Part shown: piece by piece, positions 28,495 to 36,569 of the stretch
Layout: every line of letters begins with the position of its first letter
How positions within the stretch are numbered: position 1 is the stretch's first letter
Origin: Bacillota bacterium
Lineage (GTDB): Bacteria > Bacillota > Clostridia > Christensenellales > UMGS416
Assembly (NCBI GenBank): GCA_023398815.1
Contig: JAEWRW010000026.1
Span: 213,945 to 277,944 of the forward strand
Length of the DNA: 64,000 nucleotides
Reading direction: 5' to 3'
Made by a program: the position numbers and the translations under genes
Notes under the pieces: model-generated
Database searches by the model: none
What the model saw: the letters and a program-made list of their open reading frames with translations, nothing else
Told to the model about the DNA's origin: nothing

Positions 28495-29622
28495 TCACAC
28501 AACCGTCGCCTTTTCAATCATGACCGGGTGGGACTCATAGCCCATCAGCATCCGCCCGGAGCGGATGAGCGCGTCCTTGTCCACAATGGCATAGTTGAGC
28601 TGCACATCCCGCTGGATGACGCTGCCCTGCATCACGATGGAGTTTTTCACCACAGCCCCCCGCTCCACGAAGACGCCACGGAAGAGGATGGAATTTTCCA
28701 CCTCCCCCTCGATAACGCAGCCATCGGCCAACAGGGAGTTGCGCACCCGGGCGCTCTGGGTGTAGTGGGCCGGCACCTCGTCGCGCACCTTGGTGAACAC
28801 CGGGCGTTCCCCCAGGAAGAGGCAGGAGCGCACCGCCGGGTCCAGCATGGCCATGTTGGCGTTGAAGTAGGCCTTGACCGAGTCAATGCGGAAGGCCGTG
28901 CCGCCAAACTCATAGCCGTAGATGCGATACTCGCCCACCCGGCGCTGTATGACGTCCTTAAAGAGGCTGTAGTTGTTGCGCGCCGCCGCCTCGGAGACCA
29001 GCGTCTCAAGGAAGGACTTCTCCATCACAAAGAGTCCCATGTCGACGTTGGCGGCGCCGGTCACCGCCGGGCGGTACAGCATCGTCTGGATGCGGCCCTC
29101 TGCGTCGACCTCGTAGGTCACGTGGTGGCGGGTGTCAGCGGTCAGATCCGCCTTGCGGTACACGCAGGTGATGTCGGCCTCGGTCTCGATGTGGCGGTTG
29201 ACCACTTCCTCCAGGTCGATATTGCCAATCGTCTCGCACCCGCAGAGGATGACGTGGCGGGCCTTGGAGCGGCGGATGTAGGTGTAGACCGAGGCGAGCG
29301 CCTCCAGCCAGCCGCGAAAGGCCACACCGCTGCCGCCCAGGGGGGCCGTGCGGGCCGCAAACGGCGGCAGGATGAAGAGACCGTCGCGCTTGCGGCTGAG
29401 GTCCCACTCCTTGCCGCTGCCCAGGTGATCGAGCAGCGACTGGTAGTTGCTCTGGGTGATGACGCCGACGTTGGACACGCCGGAGTTCACAAGGTTGGAA
29501 AGAACAAAATCGATGACCCGATAGCGGCCGCCAAAGGGCACCGACGCCAGGGCGCGGTGCTCGGTTAGCTCCTTCAAGTTGTCCTCATCGACGTAAGAAA
29601 AGACGATGCCCATCGCGTTCAT
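28495..29622 (-). CDS. glgD: GlgD, ADP-glucose pyrophosphorylase-like subunit
   Basis: 375 aa. The N-terminal nucleotidyltransferase fold begins MGIVFSYVDEDNL and lacks the GGxGxRL loop of GlgC, as is normal for GlgD, the non-catalytic or modulating partner found in Firmicutes. A left-handed beta-helix forms the C-terminal 100 residues. 12 bp downstream of glgC. Confidence 0.94.
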   Translation of the reverse strand: MNAMGIVFSYVDEDNLKELTEHRALASVPFGGRYRVIDFVLSNLVNSGVSNVGVITQSNYQSLLDHLGSGKEWDLSRKRDGLFILPPFAARTAPLGGSGVAFRGWLEALASVYTYIRRSKARHVILCGCETIGNIDLEEVVNRHIETEADITCVYRKADLTADTRHHVTYEVDAEGRIQTMLYRPAVTGAANVDMGLFVMEKSFLETLVSEAAARNNYSLFKDVIQRRVGEYRIYGYEFGGTAFRIDSVKAYFNANMAMLDPAVRSCLFLGERPVFTKVRDEVPAHYTQSARVRNSLLADGCVIEGEVENSILFRGVFVERGAVVKNSIVMQGSVIQRDVQLNYAIVDKDALIRSGRMLMGYESHPVMIEKATVV

Positions 29623-29634
29623 AGCTGCCCTCCG

Positions 29635-30834
29635 TCAAACCGCCTCGAACTGGGCGGGGATATCAAACTGCACCATGGCGGTGGGGGGCACAACGGCCTC
29701 CCGCCCGATGCGAAGGCTGGGGCCTACCACGGCGATGCCCTCGCTCACTGACTTGCCGCCCACACAGGCGTCCTGCTCCACAATGGCACCCTCGCCCACG
29801 ATGGCGTTTTGCACCACCGCGCCGTCCTCAATCACGGCGTCGGGCATGACGATGGAACCGCGCACCAGTGCGCCTTTGCCGATCTTGACCCCGTGGAAGA
29901 CGATGGAATCCTCCACCGTGCCGTAGACCTCGCTCCCCTCGGTGACCATGGAACCTTGGATGGACGACTCCGGCGCGGCGTAGTGGGGCGGCTTGACCGG
30001 GTTGCGGGAGTAAACGCGCCATTCCGGGTCATGTAGGTTCAGGAGGTTTGGTTGCAGGAGATCCATGTTGGCCTCCCACAGGCTCTCCACCGTGCCCACG
30101 TCCTTCCAGTAGCCGGTGAACTGCCAGGCCATCAGCCGCTGGCCGTCGGCCAGCATGCTGGGGATGATGTTCTTGCCAAAGTCGTTGGACGAATTGGGAT
30201 TGCGTTCGTCCTCCGCCAGGTAATGGCGCAGCGTCTGCCAGTTGAAGACGTAGATGCCCATGGACGCCTGGGTGCTCTTGGGCTTGACCGGCTTCTCCTC
30301 AAACTCGTAGATCTCGCCGTTCTCCCGTGCGTTCATGATGCCAAAGCGGCTGGCTTCCTCCACCGGCACGTCGATGACGGCGATGGTGCAGTCGGCCTTC
30401 TGCTCCCGGTGGTAGGCGATCATCTGGGAGTAATCCATCTTGTAGATGTGATCGCCGGAGAGCACCAGCACAACCTCGGGGTTGAAGGAGTCGATGTAGT
30501 GCATGTTCTGGTAGATGGCGTTGGCCGTGCCCTTGTACCACTCCCCCGCCTTGCCCCGGATGAAGGGCGGCAGGATGCTGACCCCGCCGTATTGGCGGTC
30601 CAGGTCCCAGGGTTGGCCGTTGCCGATGTAGCTATTGAGAACCAACGGCTGATACTGCGTCAAAACGCCGACCGTATCGATGCCGGAGTTGATGCAGTTG
30701 CTCAGCGTGAAGTCGATGATGCGGTACTTGCCCCCGAAGGGCACGGCCGGCTTGGCGATGTTTTTCGTCAGTACCCCCAGGCGGGAACCCTGACCACCAG
30801 CCAGCAGCATGGCAATGCATTCCTTTTTCTGCAT
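29635..30834 (-). CDS. glgC: Glucose-1-phosphate adenylyltransferase
   Basis: 399 aa; makes ADP-glucose, the committed step of glycogen synthesis. Catalytic loop LLAGGQGSRLGVLT at the N-terminus, KPAVPFGGKYRIIDF next, and SGDHIYKMDY in the middle; hexapeptide-repeat beta-helix at the C-terminus. 12 bp after glgB and 12 bp before glgD. Confidence 0.96.
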   Translation of the reverse strand: MQKKECIAMLLAGGQGSRLGVLTKNIAKPAVPFGGKYRIIDFTLSNCINSGIDTVGVLTQYQPLVLNSYIGNGQPWDLDRQYGGVSILPPFIRGKAGEWYKGTANAIYQNMHYIDSFNPEVVLVLSGDHIYKMDYSQMIAYHREQKADCTIAVIDVPVEEASRFGIMNARENGEIYEFEEKPVKPKSTQASMGIYVFNWQTLRHYLAEDERNPNSSNDFGKNIIPSMLADGQRLMAWQFTGYWKDVGTVESLWEANMDLLQPNLLNLHDPEWRVYSRNPVKPPHYAAPESSIQGSMVTEGSEVYGTVEDSIVFHGVKIGKGALVRGSIVMPDAVIEDGAVVQNAIVGEGAIVEQDACVGGKSVSEGIAVVGPSLRIGREAVVPPTAMVQFDIPAQFEAV

Positions 30835-30846
30835 GATATGGTCACC

Positions 30847-32838
30847 TCATCCTTTATTGTCATCCGGGTCTTCCGGAACACCTTTGAAGTACACAACGGA
30901 CAGGGGCGGTACGGTCAGGGAAAGCGACTGCGGGTGCCCATGCATGGCGATGGGCTCGGCCACCAGCACCGGGTTGCGGTGCCCCTGGCCGCCGTATTGC
31001 TCGTCGTCGCTGTTGAGCGCCTCCACCCACTGCCCGGGGGCGGGGATGCCAATGCGGTAATCGGTGCGCAGCACCGGCGCGAAGTTCAGCAGAACCACAA
31101 CGTCGTCCCCCTTGCCGTCCATGCGCCGCAGGGCGATGATGTTGTTCTCCGCGTCGCCGTTGGAGATCCACTGGAAGCCGTCCCAGGAGCAGTCCTGCGC
31201 CCAAAAGGCCGGCTCGGCCAGGTAGAAATGGTTCAAATCCTGCACAAAACGCTTGAGCTGGCTGTGCCGTGGGTACTCAAGTAAGTGCCAGTCCAGCGCC
31301 TTGTCGTGGTCCCACTCAATGAATTGGCCAAACTCGCCGCCCATGAACAGCAGTTTCTTGCCGGGGTGGGCCATCATGAACCCCAGGAAGGCCCGGTCGG
31401 AGGCAAATTTCTGGTCGTACTCGCCTGGCATTTTATCGAGGAGCGAATGTTTGCCGTGCACCACCTCGTCGTGGGAGAGGGGCAGCACGAAATTCTCTGA
31501 AAAGGCGTAATGGAGAGAGAATGTCAGTTTGTTGTGCTCATACCGGCGGAAGAACGGGTCGGTGCCCATGTAGGCGAGCATGTCGTTCATCCAGCCCATG
31601 TTCCACTTGAAGTTGAACCCCAGACCACCCAGATAGGGCGGCTTGGTCACCATGGGCCAGGCGGTGGATTCCTCGGCGATCATCAGCGTGCCCGGATACT
31701 CCCCCTGCACGGCCTCATTCATCGCCCGCAGCAGGGCGATGGCCTCCAGGTTCTCCCTCCCGCCGTAGCGGTTGGGCTTCCACTGGCCGGCTTTACGGCC
31801 ATAGTCAAGGTACAGGATGGAGGCCACCGCGTCCACCCGCAGGCCGTCGATGTGAAACTGGTCGGCCCAGAACACGGCATTGGAAATGAGGAAACTGCAC
31901 ACTTCCTTGCGGCCATAGTCAAAAATGCGGGTGCCCCAGTCGGGGTGTTCGCGCATCACCGGGTCAGAGAGCTCGTAGCAGCAACTACCGTCAAACTCAT
32001 AAAGCCCGTGCTCGTCCTTGGGGAAGTGGGCCGGCACGACATCCAGTATGACGCCCAGCCCCGCCTGGTGGCAAGCATCCACAAAGGCCATGAAATCGTG
32101 GGGCGTGCCATACCGGCTGGTGACGGCGTAATAGTTGGTGACTTGGTACCCCCAGGAGCCGTCGTAGGGATACTCCGCCAGGGGCATCAGCTCCACATGG
32201 GTGTACCCCATGCCCTTGGCGTAGGGGATGAGCTCGTCGGCGAGCTTTAAGTAGTCAAACGGCGCGCCATCGGGGTAGGTGCGCCAGCTGCCGGCGTGCA
32301 GTTCGTATACGTTCATCGGGGTGTTGTAGGGGTCCACCTGCGCTTTGCGGCGCTGCCAGGCCTCGTCCCCCCAGTCGTACCCCTCCAACGCGTAGACCTT
32401 GGAGGCCGTGGAAGGCCGTGTCTCCGCATGGAAGGCATAGGGGTCGGTCTTTAGAATCACCTTGCCCTGGCGGGTGGTAATGGCGTATTTGTAGGTGTCA
32501 AATTGCTTGAGGCCGGAAAGGTTGGCCTCCCACAACCCGGCATCGGTCACGCGCTGCATCGGGTGGGTTTTCGGGTCCCAGGCATTAAAATCGCCCACCA
32601 CCGAAACAGCTTTGGCGGTAGGCGCCCAGACGCGAAAGACGGTGGTGTCCTTGCCACCGGAGCGGGCAGGATGGTTGCCCATCAGTTCATAGGCGTGACG
32701 GTTCGTTCCCTCGTGAAACAGGTAAACCGGAAGATCAAGCGGCGATTTTTCCTTGCCCGTCATGGAACACCAGCTTCCGTCGATCGTTGTGTGAAACCGG
32801 AGGGTCCCTCGTCCCTCATCCTTTGGCTGTTTACTCAT
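30847..32838 (-). CDS. glgB: 1,4-alpha-glucan branching enzyme
   Basis: 663 aa GH13 enzyme, first gene of the glycogen operon. A CBM48 domain (about residues 55-140) precedes the barrel, with nucleophile Asp336 in GLRVDAVAS, Glu389 in MIAEEST and Asp457 in SHDEVVHG. Start uncertain: the ATG at 32838 lies only about 10 nt from the likely transcription start and has no ribosome site; an ATG at 32763 is the alternative and would still leave CBM48 whole. Confidence 0.95.
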   Translation of the reverse strand: MSKQPKDEGRGTLRFHTTIDGSWCSMTGKEKSPLDLPVYLFHEGTNRHAYELMGNHPARSGGKDTTVFRVWAPTAKAVSVVGDFNAWDPKTHPMQRVTDAGLWEANLSGLKQFDTYKYAITTRQGKVILKTDPYAFHAETRPSTASKVYALEGYDWGDEAWQRRKAQVDPYNTPMNVYELHAGSWRTYPDGAPFDYLKLADELIPYAKGMGYTHVELMPLAEYPYDGSWGYQVTNYYAVTSRYGTPHDFMAFVDACHQAGLGVILDVVPAHFPKDEHGLYEFDGSCCYELSDPVMREHPDWGTRIFDYGRKEVCSFLISNAVFWADQFHIDGLRVDAVASILYLDYGRKAGQWKPNRYGGRENLEAIALLRAMNEAVQGEYPGTLMIAEESTAWPMVTKPPYLGGLGFNFKWNMGWMNDMLAYMGTDPFFRRYEHNKLTFSLHYAFSENFVLPLSHDEVVHGKHSLLDKMPGEYDQKFASDRAFLGFMMAHPGKKLLFMGGEFGQFIEWDHDKALDWHLLEYPRHSQLKRFVQDLNHFYLAEPAFWAQDCSWDGFQWISNGDAENNIIALRRMDGKGDDVVVLLNFAPVLRTDYRIGIPAPGQWVEALNSDDEQYGGQGHRNPVLVAEPIAMHGHPQSLSLTVPPLSVVYFKGVPEDPDDNKG

Positions 32839-32845
32839 TCAAATC

Positions 32846-32873
32846 TTGCGATACAAGTATATCATGCTATACT
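32846..32873 (+). promoter_or_regulatory. mscL promoter overlapping the glgB promoter region
   Basis: Plus strand TTGCGA (32846-32851), 16-nt spacer, TATACT (32868-32873). The same stretch is an inverted repeat, AGTATA-6 nt-TATACT, so the minus strand has an identical -10 (32861-32856) pointing at glgB, though without a good -35. Confidence 0.6.
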
Positions 32874-32941
32874 AAAAATAGCCATCCGCAAAACGGCTGG
32901 CCTGCCATTTTCAACAATTTTAACAGAACGGGAGTGGGATT

Positions 32942-33385
32942 ATGGAGAAATTCAAGAGCACCCTCAAGGACTTCCGCGACTTTGCCATGAAGGGCAATGT
33001 GCTGGACCTGGCCATTGGCGTCATCATCGGCGGCGCCTTCGGCAAGATCGTGGCGTCGCTGGTCAACGACATCATCATGCCACTCATCGGGCTGCTGCTG
33101 GGCCGGGTGGACTTCAAGACGCTGTCTATCATTCTTCGTGCGCCTAGCAGTGACACAGCGACGGATGGGCTGACTCTGAATTATGGAATGTTCATCCAGA
33201 ACATCGTCGACTTCCTCATCATCGCGCTGAGCGTGTACCTGTTCGTCAAGTTCCTCTCCCGCTTCCGCCGGAAGGAGGAGGCCGCCCCCGCGCCCAAACC
33301 CGAACCGGCATCCACCCCCCGCAACGAGGTGCTGCTGGAGGAAATCCGCGACCTGCTGCGCGACCAGGCGGGCAAGCGGGACTAG
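32942..33385 (+). CDS. mscL: Large-conductance mechanosensitive channel
   Basis: 147 aa. Emergency osmolyte release channel in the cytoplasmic membrane. N-terminal amphipathic stretch, first helix VLDLAIGVIIGGAFGKIV, second hydrophobic helix in FIQNIVDFLIIALSVYLF, then a charged cytoplasmic helix. Usual length. Divergent from the glycogen operon. Confidence 0.96.
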   Translation: MEKFKSTLKDFRDFAMKGNVLDLAIGVIIGGAFGKIVASLVNDIIMPLIGLLLGRVDFKTLSIILRAPSSDTATDGLTLNYGMFIQNIVDFLIIALSVYLFVKFLSRFRRKEEAAPAPKPEPASTPRNEVLLEEIRDLLRDQAGKRD

Positions 33386-33462
33386 CCCCAACACCAAACC
33401 AAAGCACACCCGCGGCGGAAGCCATGCAAGCATGAGGAAATGGCAAAAGGAGCTTGAGCGTC

Positions 33463-33951
33463 ATGCAACGTGACATGTTTGAGACGGAGCACCTCACCCT
33501 GCGCAGATGGCGGGAGGAGGACGCGGAAGACCTGCGTCAATACGCACTTTACAAGCGGAGTACGGGCTTTGAAGCCTGGGAGGAATGGCCGACGGATCCG
33601 GCGGGCTGCCGGGCCGTAGCGGCCTTCTTCGCCACGAACGACAACGGGTGGGCGGTCGAGCGCAAATCCGACTGCCGCGTCATCGGTTTCGTGTCGTTCA
33701 GCGAGGTCAAAGACCGCCTTCTTGACCTGGGCCATGGTTTTACCTACCCGCTGGTGCGTGACGGCGAAGCGGCAGAAGCGTTGGCAGTCATGGTGCAGTA
33801 TGCCTTTGACACGCTGGACATCGACGCGGTGGACGCCCGCAATGAAAGGGCTTGGACCGACAATACCGCCCCGCTCTTTGCCCTTGGTTTTGAGGAACTG
33901 CCGGACAAGATGCAGTTGACCCGCCAGCGGTGGGGCTCCCAGGGCGGCTGA
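33463..33951 (+). CDS. GNAT N-acetyltransferase, RimJ/RimL type
   Basis: 162 aa. FETEHLTLRRWREEDAEDL at the start and the terminal ALGFEELPDKMQLT are typical of the RimJ/RimL-like GNAT group, many of which modify small molecules rather than ribosomal proteins. The ATG at 33463 is preferred (AGGAG 10 nt upstream) over a TTG that touches the ribosome site. Substrate unknown. Confidence 0.85.
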   Translation: MQRDMFETEHLTLRRWREEDAEDLRQYALYKRSTGFEAWEEWPTDPAGCRAVAAFFATNDNGWAVERKSDCRVIGFVSFSEVKDRLLDLGHGFTYPLVRDGEAAEALAVMVQYAFDTLDIDAVDARNERAWTDNTAPLFALGFEELPDKMQLTRQRWGSQGG

Positions 33952-33987
33952 CGTCCCTCTGCTACCATGTCTCATTCGCAGTCAAAA

Positions 33988-34011
33988 GGGGCGGAAGCAA
34001 TGCTTCCGCCC
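33988..34011. terminator. Hairpin after the GNAT gene
   Basis: GGGCGGAAGCA/TGCTTCCGCCC, almost no loop. The better T-run (CTTTTGAC) is on the minus strand. The 310-bp gap 33952-34261 holds this hairpin and the thrS terminator and nothing else I can identify. Confidence 0.55.
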
Positions 34012-34170
34012 GCTTAGGCTGTTGACAAACCATTAGAACGAGCAAACTTGTACGAACCGACCGCCGATTCATTCGGTGGGAGGAAAGAAAAGGCTAGTAC
34101 GAGCAGAAAAGAAAACCCGCTTGCCAGCGCAACGTATTCTCAGAAATTCGCATGAGAGCTCTCGCCTGAA

Positions 34171-34199
34171 ATCGGCCGGCGACATGTGCGCCGGCCGAT
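34171..34199 (-). terminator. Likely thrS terminator
   Basis: ATCGGCCGGCG, 7 nt, CGCCGGCCGAT; a perfect 11-bp stem followed on the minus strand by TTTC. It lies about 60 bp after the thrS stop. Confidence 0.6.
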
Positions 34200-34261
34200 C
34201 TTGCTATAACGAAAACAAGCACTCCAAATCGCGGCTGTCGCAACAGCGGCAGACGCGAAGG

Positions 34262-36208
34262 CTACCAGATCGCCTTGTCGCGGATGTCAGCAAGCAGCTG
34301 CTCCTTGAAATCCGCAAAGGCCATCTGCCCGATGTCGCCCTTTCCGCGCTGGCGGATGGCAACCTTGCCGGCCTCGGCTTCCTTGTCACCGATGACGAGC
34401 ATATAGGGCACCTTTTCCACCTGGGCCAGGCGGATCTTCGCGCCGATCTTCTCGTTGCGGTTGTCGAGCTCCACCCGCACGTCGTCGGTCTGCAGGCGGG
34501 CGGCCAGCTCCTCGGCGTAGCCATCCACCCGGTTGGTGATGGTGAGGATCTTCACCTGGGTGGGGGCCAGCCAGACAGGGAACGCGCCGCCGTAATGCTC
34601 AATGAGGGTGCCAACAAAGCGCTCCATCGACCCCAGCAGCGTGCGGTGCAGCATGATGGGCTCATGCTCCAGCCCGTCCTCGCCCACGTAGGTCATCCCC
34701 AGGCGTGTGGGCAGGTTCATGTCGAGCTGGATGGTGGTGCCCTGCCACTCGCGCCCCATGGCATCCACAACCTTCATATCCACCGCCGGGCCATAGAACT
34801 TGGCCCCGCCCACGTCCACGTGGTAGGCCATGCCGCGGTCCTCCAGGATCTCCTTCAACGTCTTTTCGGCCAGGTCCCAAATATCATCACGACCAACGTA
34901 CTTGGAGTGATCCTCCTCATCGCGCACCGAGAGGTAGTACTTCATGTCCTTGAAGCCCATCGTCGCGTTCATCTCCAGCGCGAAGTCGATGATCTTGTTG
35001 ATCTCCGACACGAACTGGTCGTCGCGGCAGATGACGTGGGAGTCATCCTGGGTGAAGCCGCGTACCCGCATCATGCCATGCAGGGTGCCGGATTTCTCAA
35101 ACCGGTAGACGTTGCCCAGTTCGCAGTAGCGGATCGGCAGGTCGCGATAGCTGCGGGGCTTGCTCTTATAGATACGCACGTGGAAGGGGCAGTTCATGGG
35201 CTTGATGTAGTAGTTCTCCTGCTCCTCACTGTCCTTCAAGGCCATCGACATGGGAGGGTACATGCCCTCTTTGAAGGTCTGCAGGTGGCCAGAGGTCTCC
35301 CACAGGTGGGCCTTGCCGATGTTGGGGGTGTAGATGTACTGGTAGCCATGGCGACGGTGTTCCTTACGCCAGTAGAGTTCGATCTCCTCACGCACGGTGG
35401 CCAGCTTCGGGTGCCACAGCACCAGACCCTGGCCCACATAGTCGTCGATGGAGAAGAGGTCGAGCTCCCGCCCCAATTTGCGGTGGTCGCGTTCCTTGGC
35501 CTGCTCCATCTGGGCGATGTAGTCGTCCAGGTCCTTCTTCTTATCAAAGGAGGTGCCGTAGATGCGCCGGAGCATCTTGTTCTTCTCACTGCCGCGCCAA
35601 TAAGCACCGGCCAGCGACATCAATTTGATCGCCTTGATCTGCCCGGTGGACTGGAGGTGCGGCCCGGCGCAGAGGTCGGTGAACTCCCCCTGCTTGTAGA
35701 AGGAGATGATGGCGTCCTCCGGCAGGTCGCGGATGAGCTCAACCTTGTAGGGCTCGTCCATGCTCTCCATGAGGGCGATGGCCTCGGCCCGGGGCAGCTC
35801 AAAGCGCTCCATCGGGAAGTTGGCGGCGATGACCTTGGCCATCTCCTCCTCAATCTTGGGGAAGTCGTCGGTGGAGATGGGGTCGTCAAGGTCGATGTCG
35901 TAGTAGAAGCCCTTCTCAATGGCCGGGCCAATGGCCAGCTTGACCTTGGGGTACAGGCGCTTGATGGCCTGAGCCAGCACGTGGGAGGAGGTATGCCGGT
36001 AGGCGTACCGCCCGCCCTCGTCCTGGAACGTCAGGGCCGACAAGGCGCAGTCCTCGTGGAGGACGATGCCAGCGTCCTTGACCTCGCCGTCAATGGCGAC
36101 GGCCAGCGTTGCCCGGGCCAGCCCCTCGCTGATGCCGCGCACGACGTCAATGGCCTTGACGCCGCGGTCCACATGCCGCTCCGACCCGTCCTTCAAAGTA
36201 ATTCTCAT
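34262..36208 (-). CDS. thrS: Threonyl-tRNA synthetase
   Basis: 648 aa class II synthetase. N-terminal TGS domain (residues 1-60), editing domain with the zinc-site HTSSH, catalytic core with MNCPFHVRIYKSKPRSYRDL and TQDDSHVIC, and C-terminal anticodon domain (from about 545). The ATG at 36208 has AAGGAAGGG upstream; the longer frame reads into the T-box terminator. Controlled by the T-box leader. Confidence 0.97.
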   Translation of the reverse strand: MRITLKDGSERHVDRGVKAIDVVRGISEGLARATLAVAIDGEVKDAGIVLHEDCALSALTFQDEGGRYAYRHTSSHVLAQAIKRLYPKVKLAIGPAIEKGFYYDIDLDDPISTDDFPKIEEEMAKVIAANFPMERFELPRAEAIALMESMDEPYKVELIRDLPEDAIISFYKQGEFTDLCAGPHLQSTGQIKAIKLMSLAGAYWRGSEKNKMLRRIYGTSFDKKKDLDDYIAQMEQAKERDHRKLGRELDLFSIDDYVGQGLVLWHPKLATVREEIELYWRKEHRRHGYQYIYTPNIGKAHLWETSGHLQTFKEGMYPPMSMALKDSEEQENYYIKPMNCPFHVRIYKSKPRSYRDLPIRYCELGNVYRFEKSGTLHGMMRVRGFTQDDSHVICRDDQFVSEINKIIDFALEMNATMGFKDMKYYLSVRDEEDHSKYVGRDDIWDLAEKTLKEILEDRGMAYHVDVGGAKFYGPAVDMKVVDAMGREWQGTTIQLDMNLPTRLGMTYVGEDGLEHEPIMLHRTLLGSMERFVGTLIEHYGGAFPVWLAPTQVKILTITNRVDGYAEELAARLQTDDVRVELDNRNEKIGAKIRLAQVEKVPYMLVIGDKEAEAGKVAIRQRGKGDIGQMAFADFKEQLLADIRDKAIW

Positions 36209-36235
36209 GGAAATCCCTTCCTTTCCCAGCAAATG

Positions 36236-36440
36236 CAAAATGCCCGCCCCCATAAAGGGGCGGGCAAATATTGTCCGCGGTTCCACCCTTGCTTTTCGCT
36301 TCGGTCAGCGGTAACGGGCTGCCCCGATCCCAGTCCGGAGGTGGTCTTCGCTCTGCATTGTCCCCGGGGCGCTCCCAGCCGATGGCGTCCCGTCTCTTCC
36401 TGGCTCTCCGCAGGCTACTCTTCTCCATCACCCTGTGATG
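36236..36440 (-). promoter_or_regulatory. T-box riboswitch of thrS
   Basis: Minus strand: stem I begins GATGGAGAAGAGTAGCC (36429-36413); the T-box core AAGGGTGGAACCGCGG is at 36290-36275; the terminator TGCCCGCCCC/GGGGCGGGCA followed by TTTTGCATTT is at about 36262-36236. A likely specifier ACC (Thr) lies at 36345-36343 in CGAAGACCACC. Uncharged tRNA-Thr should switch the leader from terminator to antiterminator. The tRNA-Thr at 42482 has the matching GGU anticodon. Confidence 0.92.
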
Positions 36441-36511
36441 ATGTTATAGTTTATCACGGTGTCGATCAATTTGCAACAACGGTTTTGTTTTCAGAATCGG
36501 TTTGACATGGC

Positions 36512-36551
36512 AAGCAAAGAACGGCCCCGAACGGCAAAGTCGTTCGGGGCC
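36512..36551 (-). terminator. Terminator of the Nudix/alpha-mannosidase operon
   Basis: Minus strand GGCCCCGAACG, 7 nt, CGTTCGGGGCC, then GTTCTTTGCTTG. 19 bp after the mannosidase stop. Confidence 0.8.
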
Positions 36552-36569
36552 AAGGTATGCCTTGGGATG

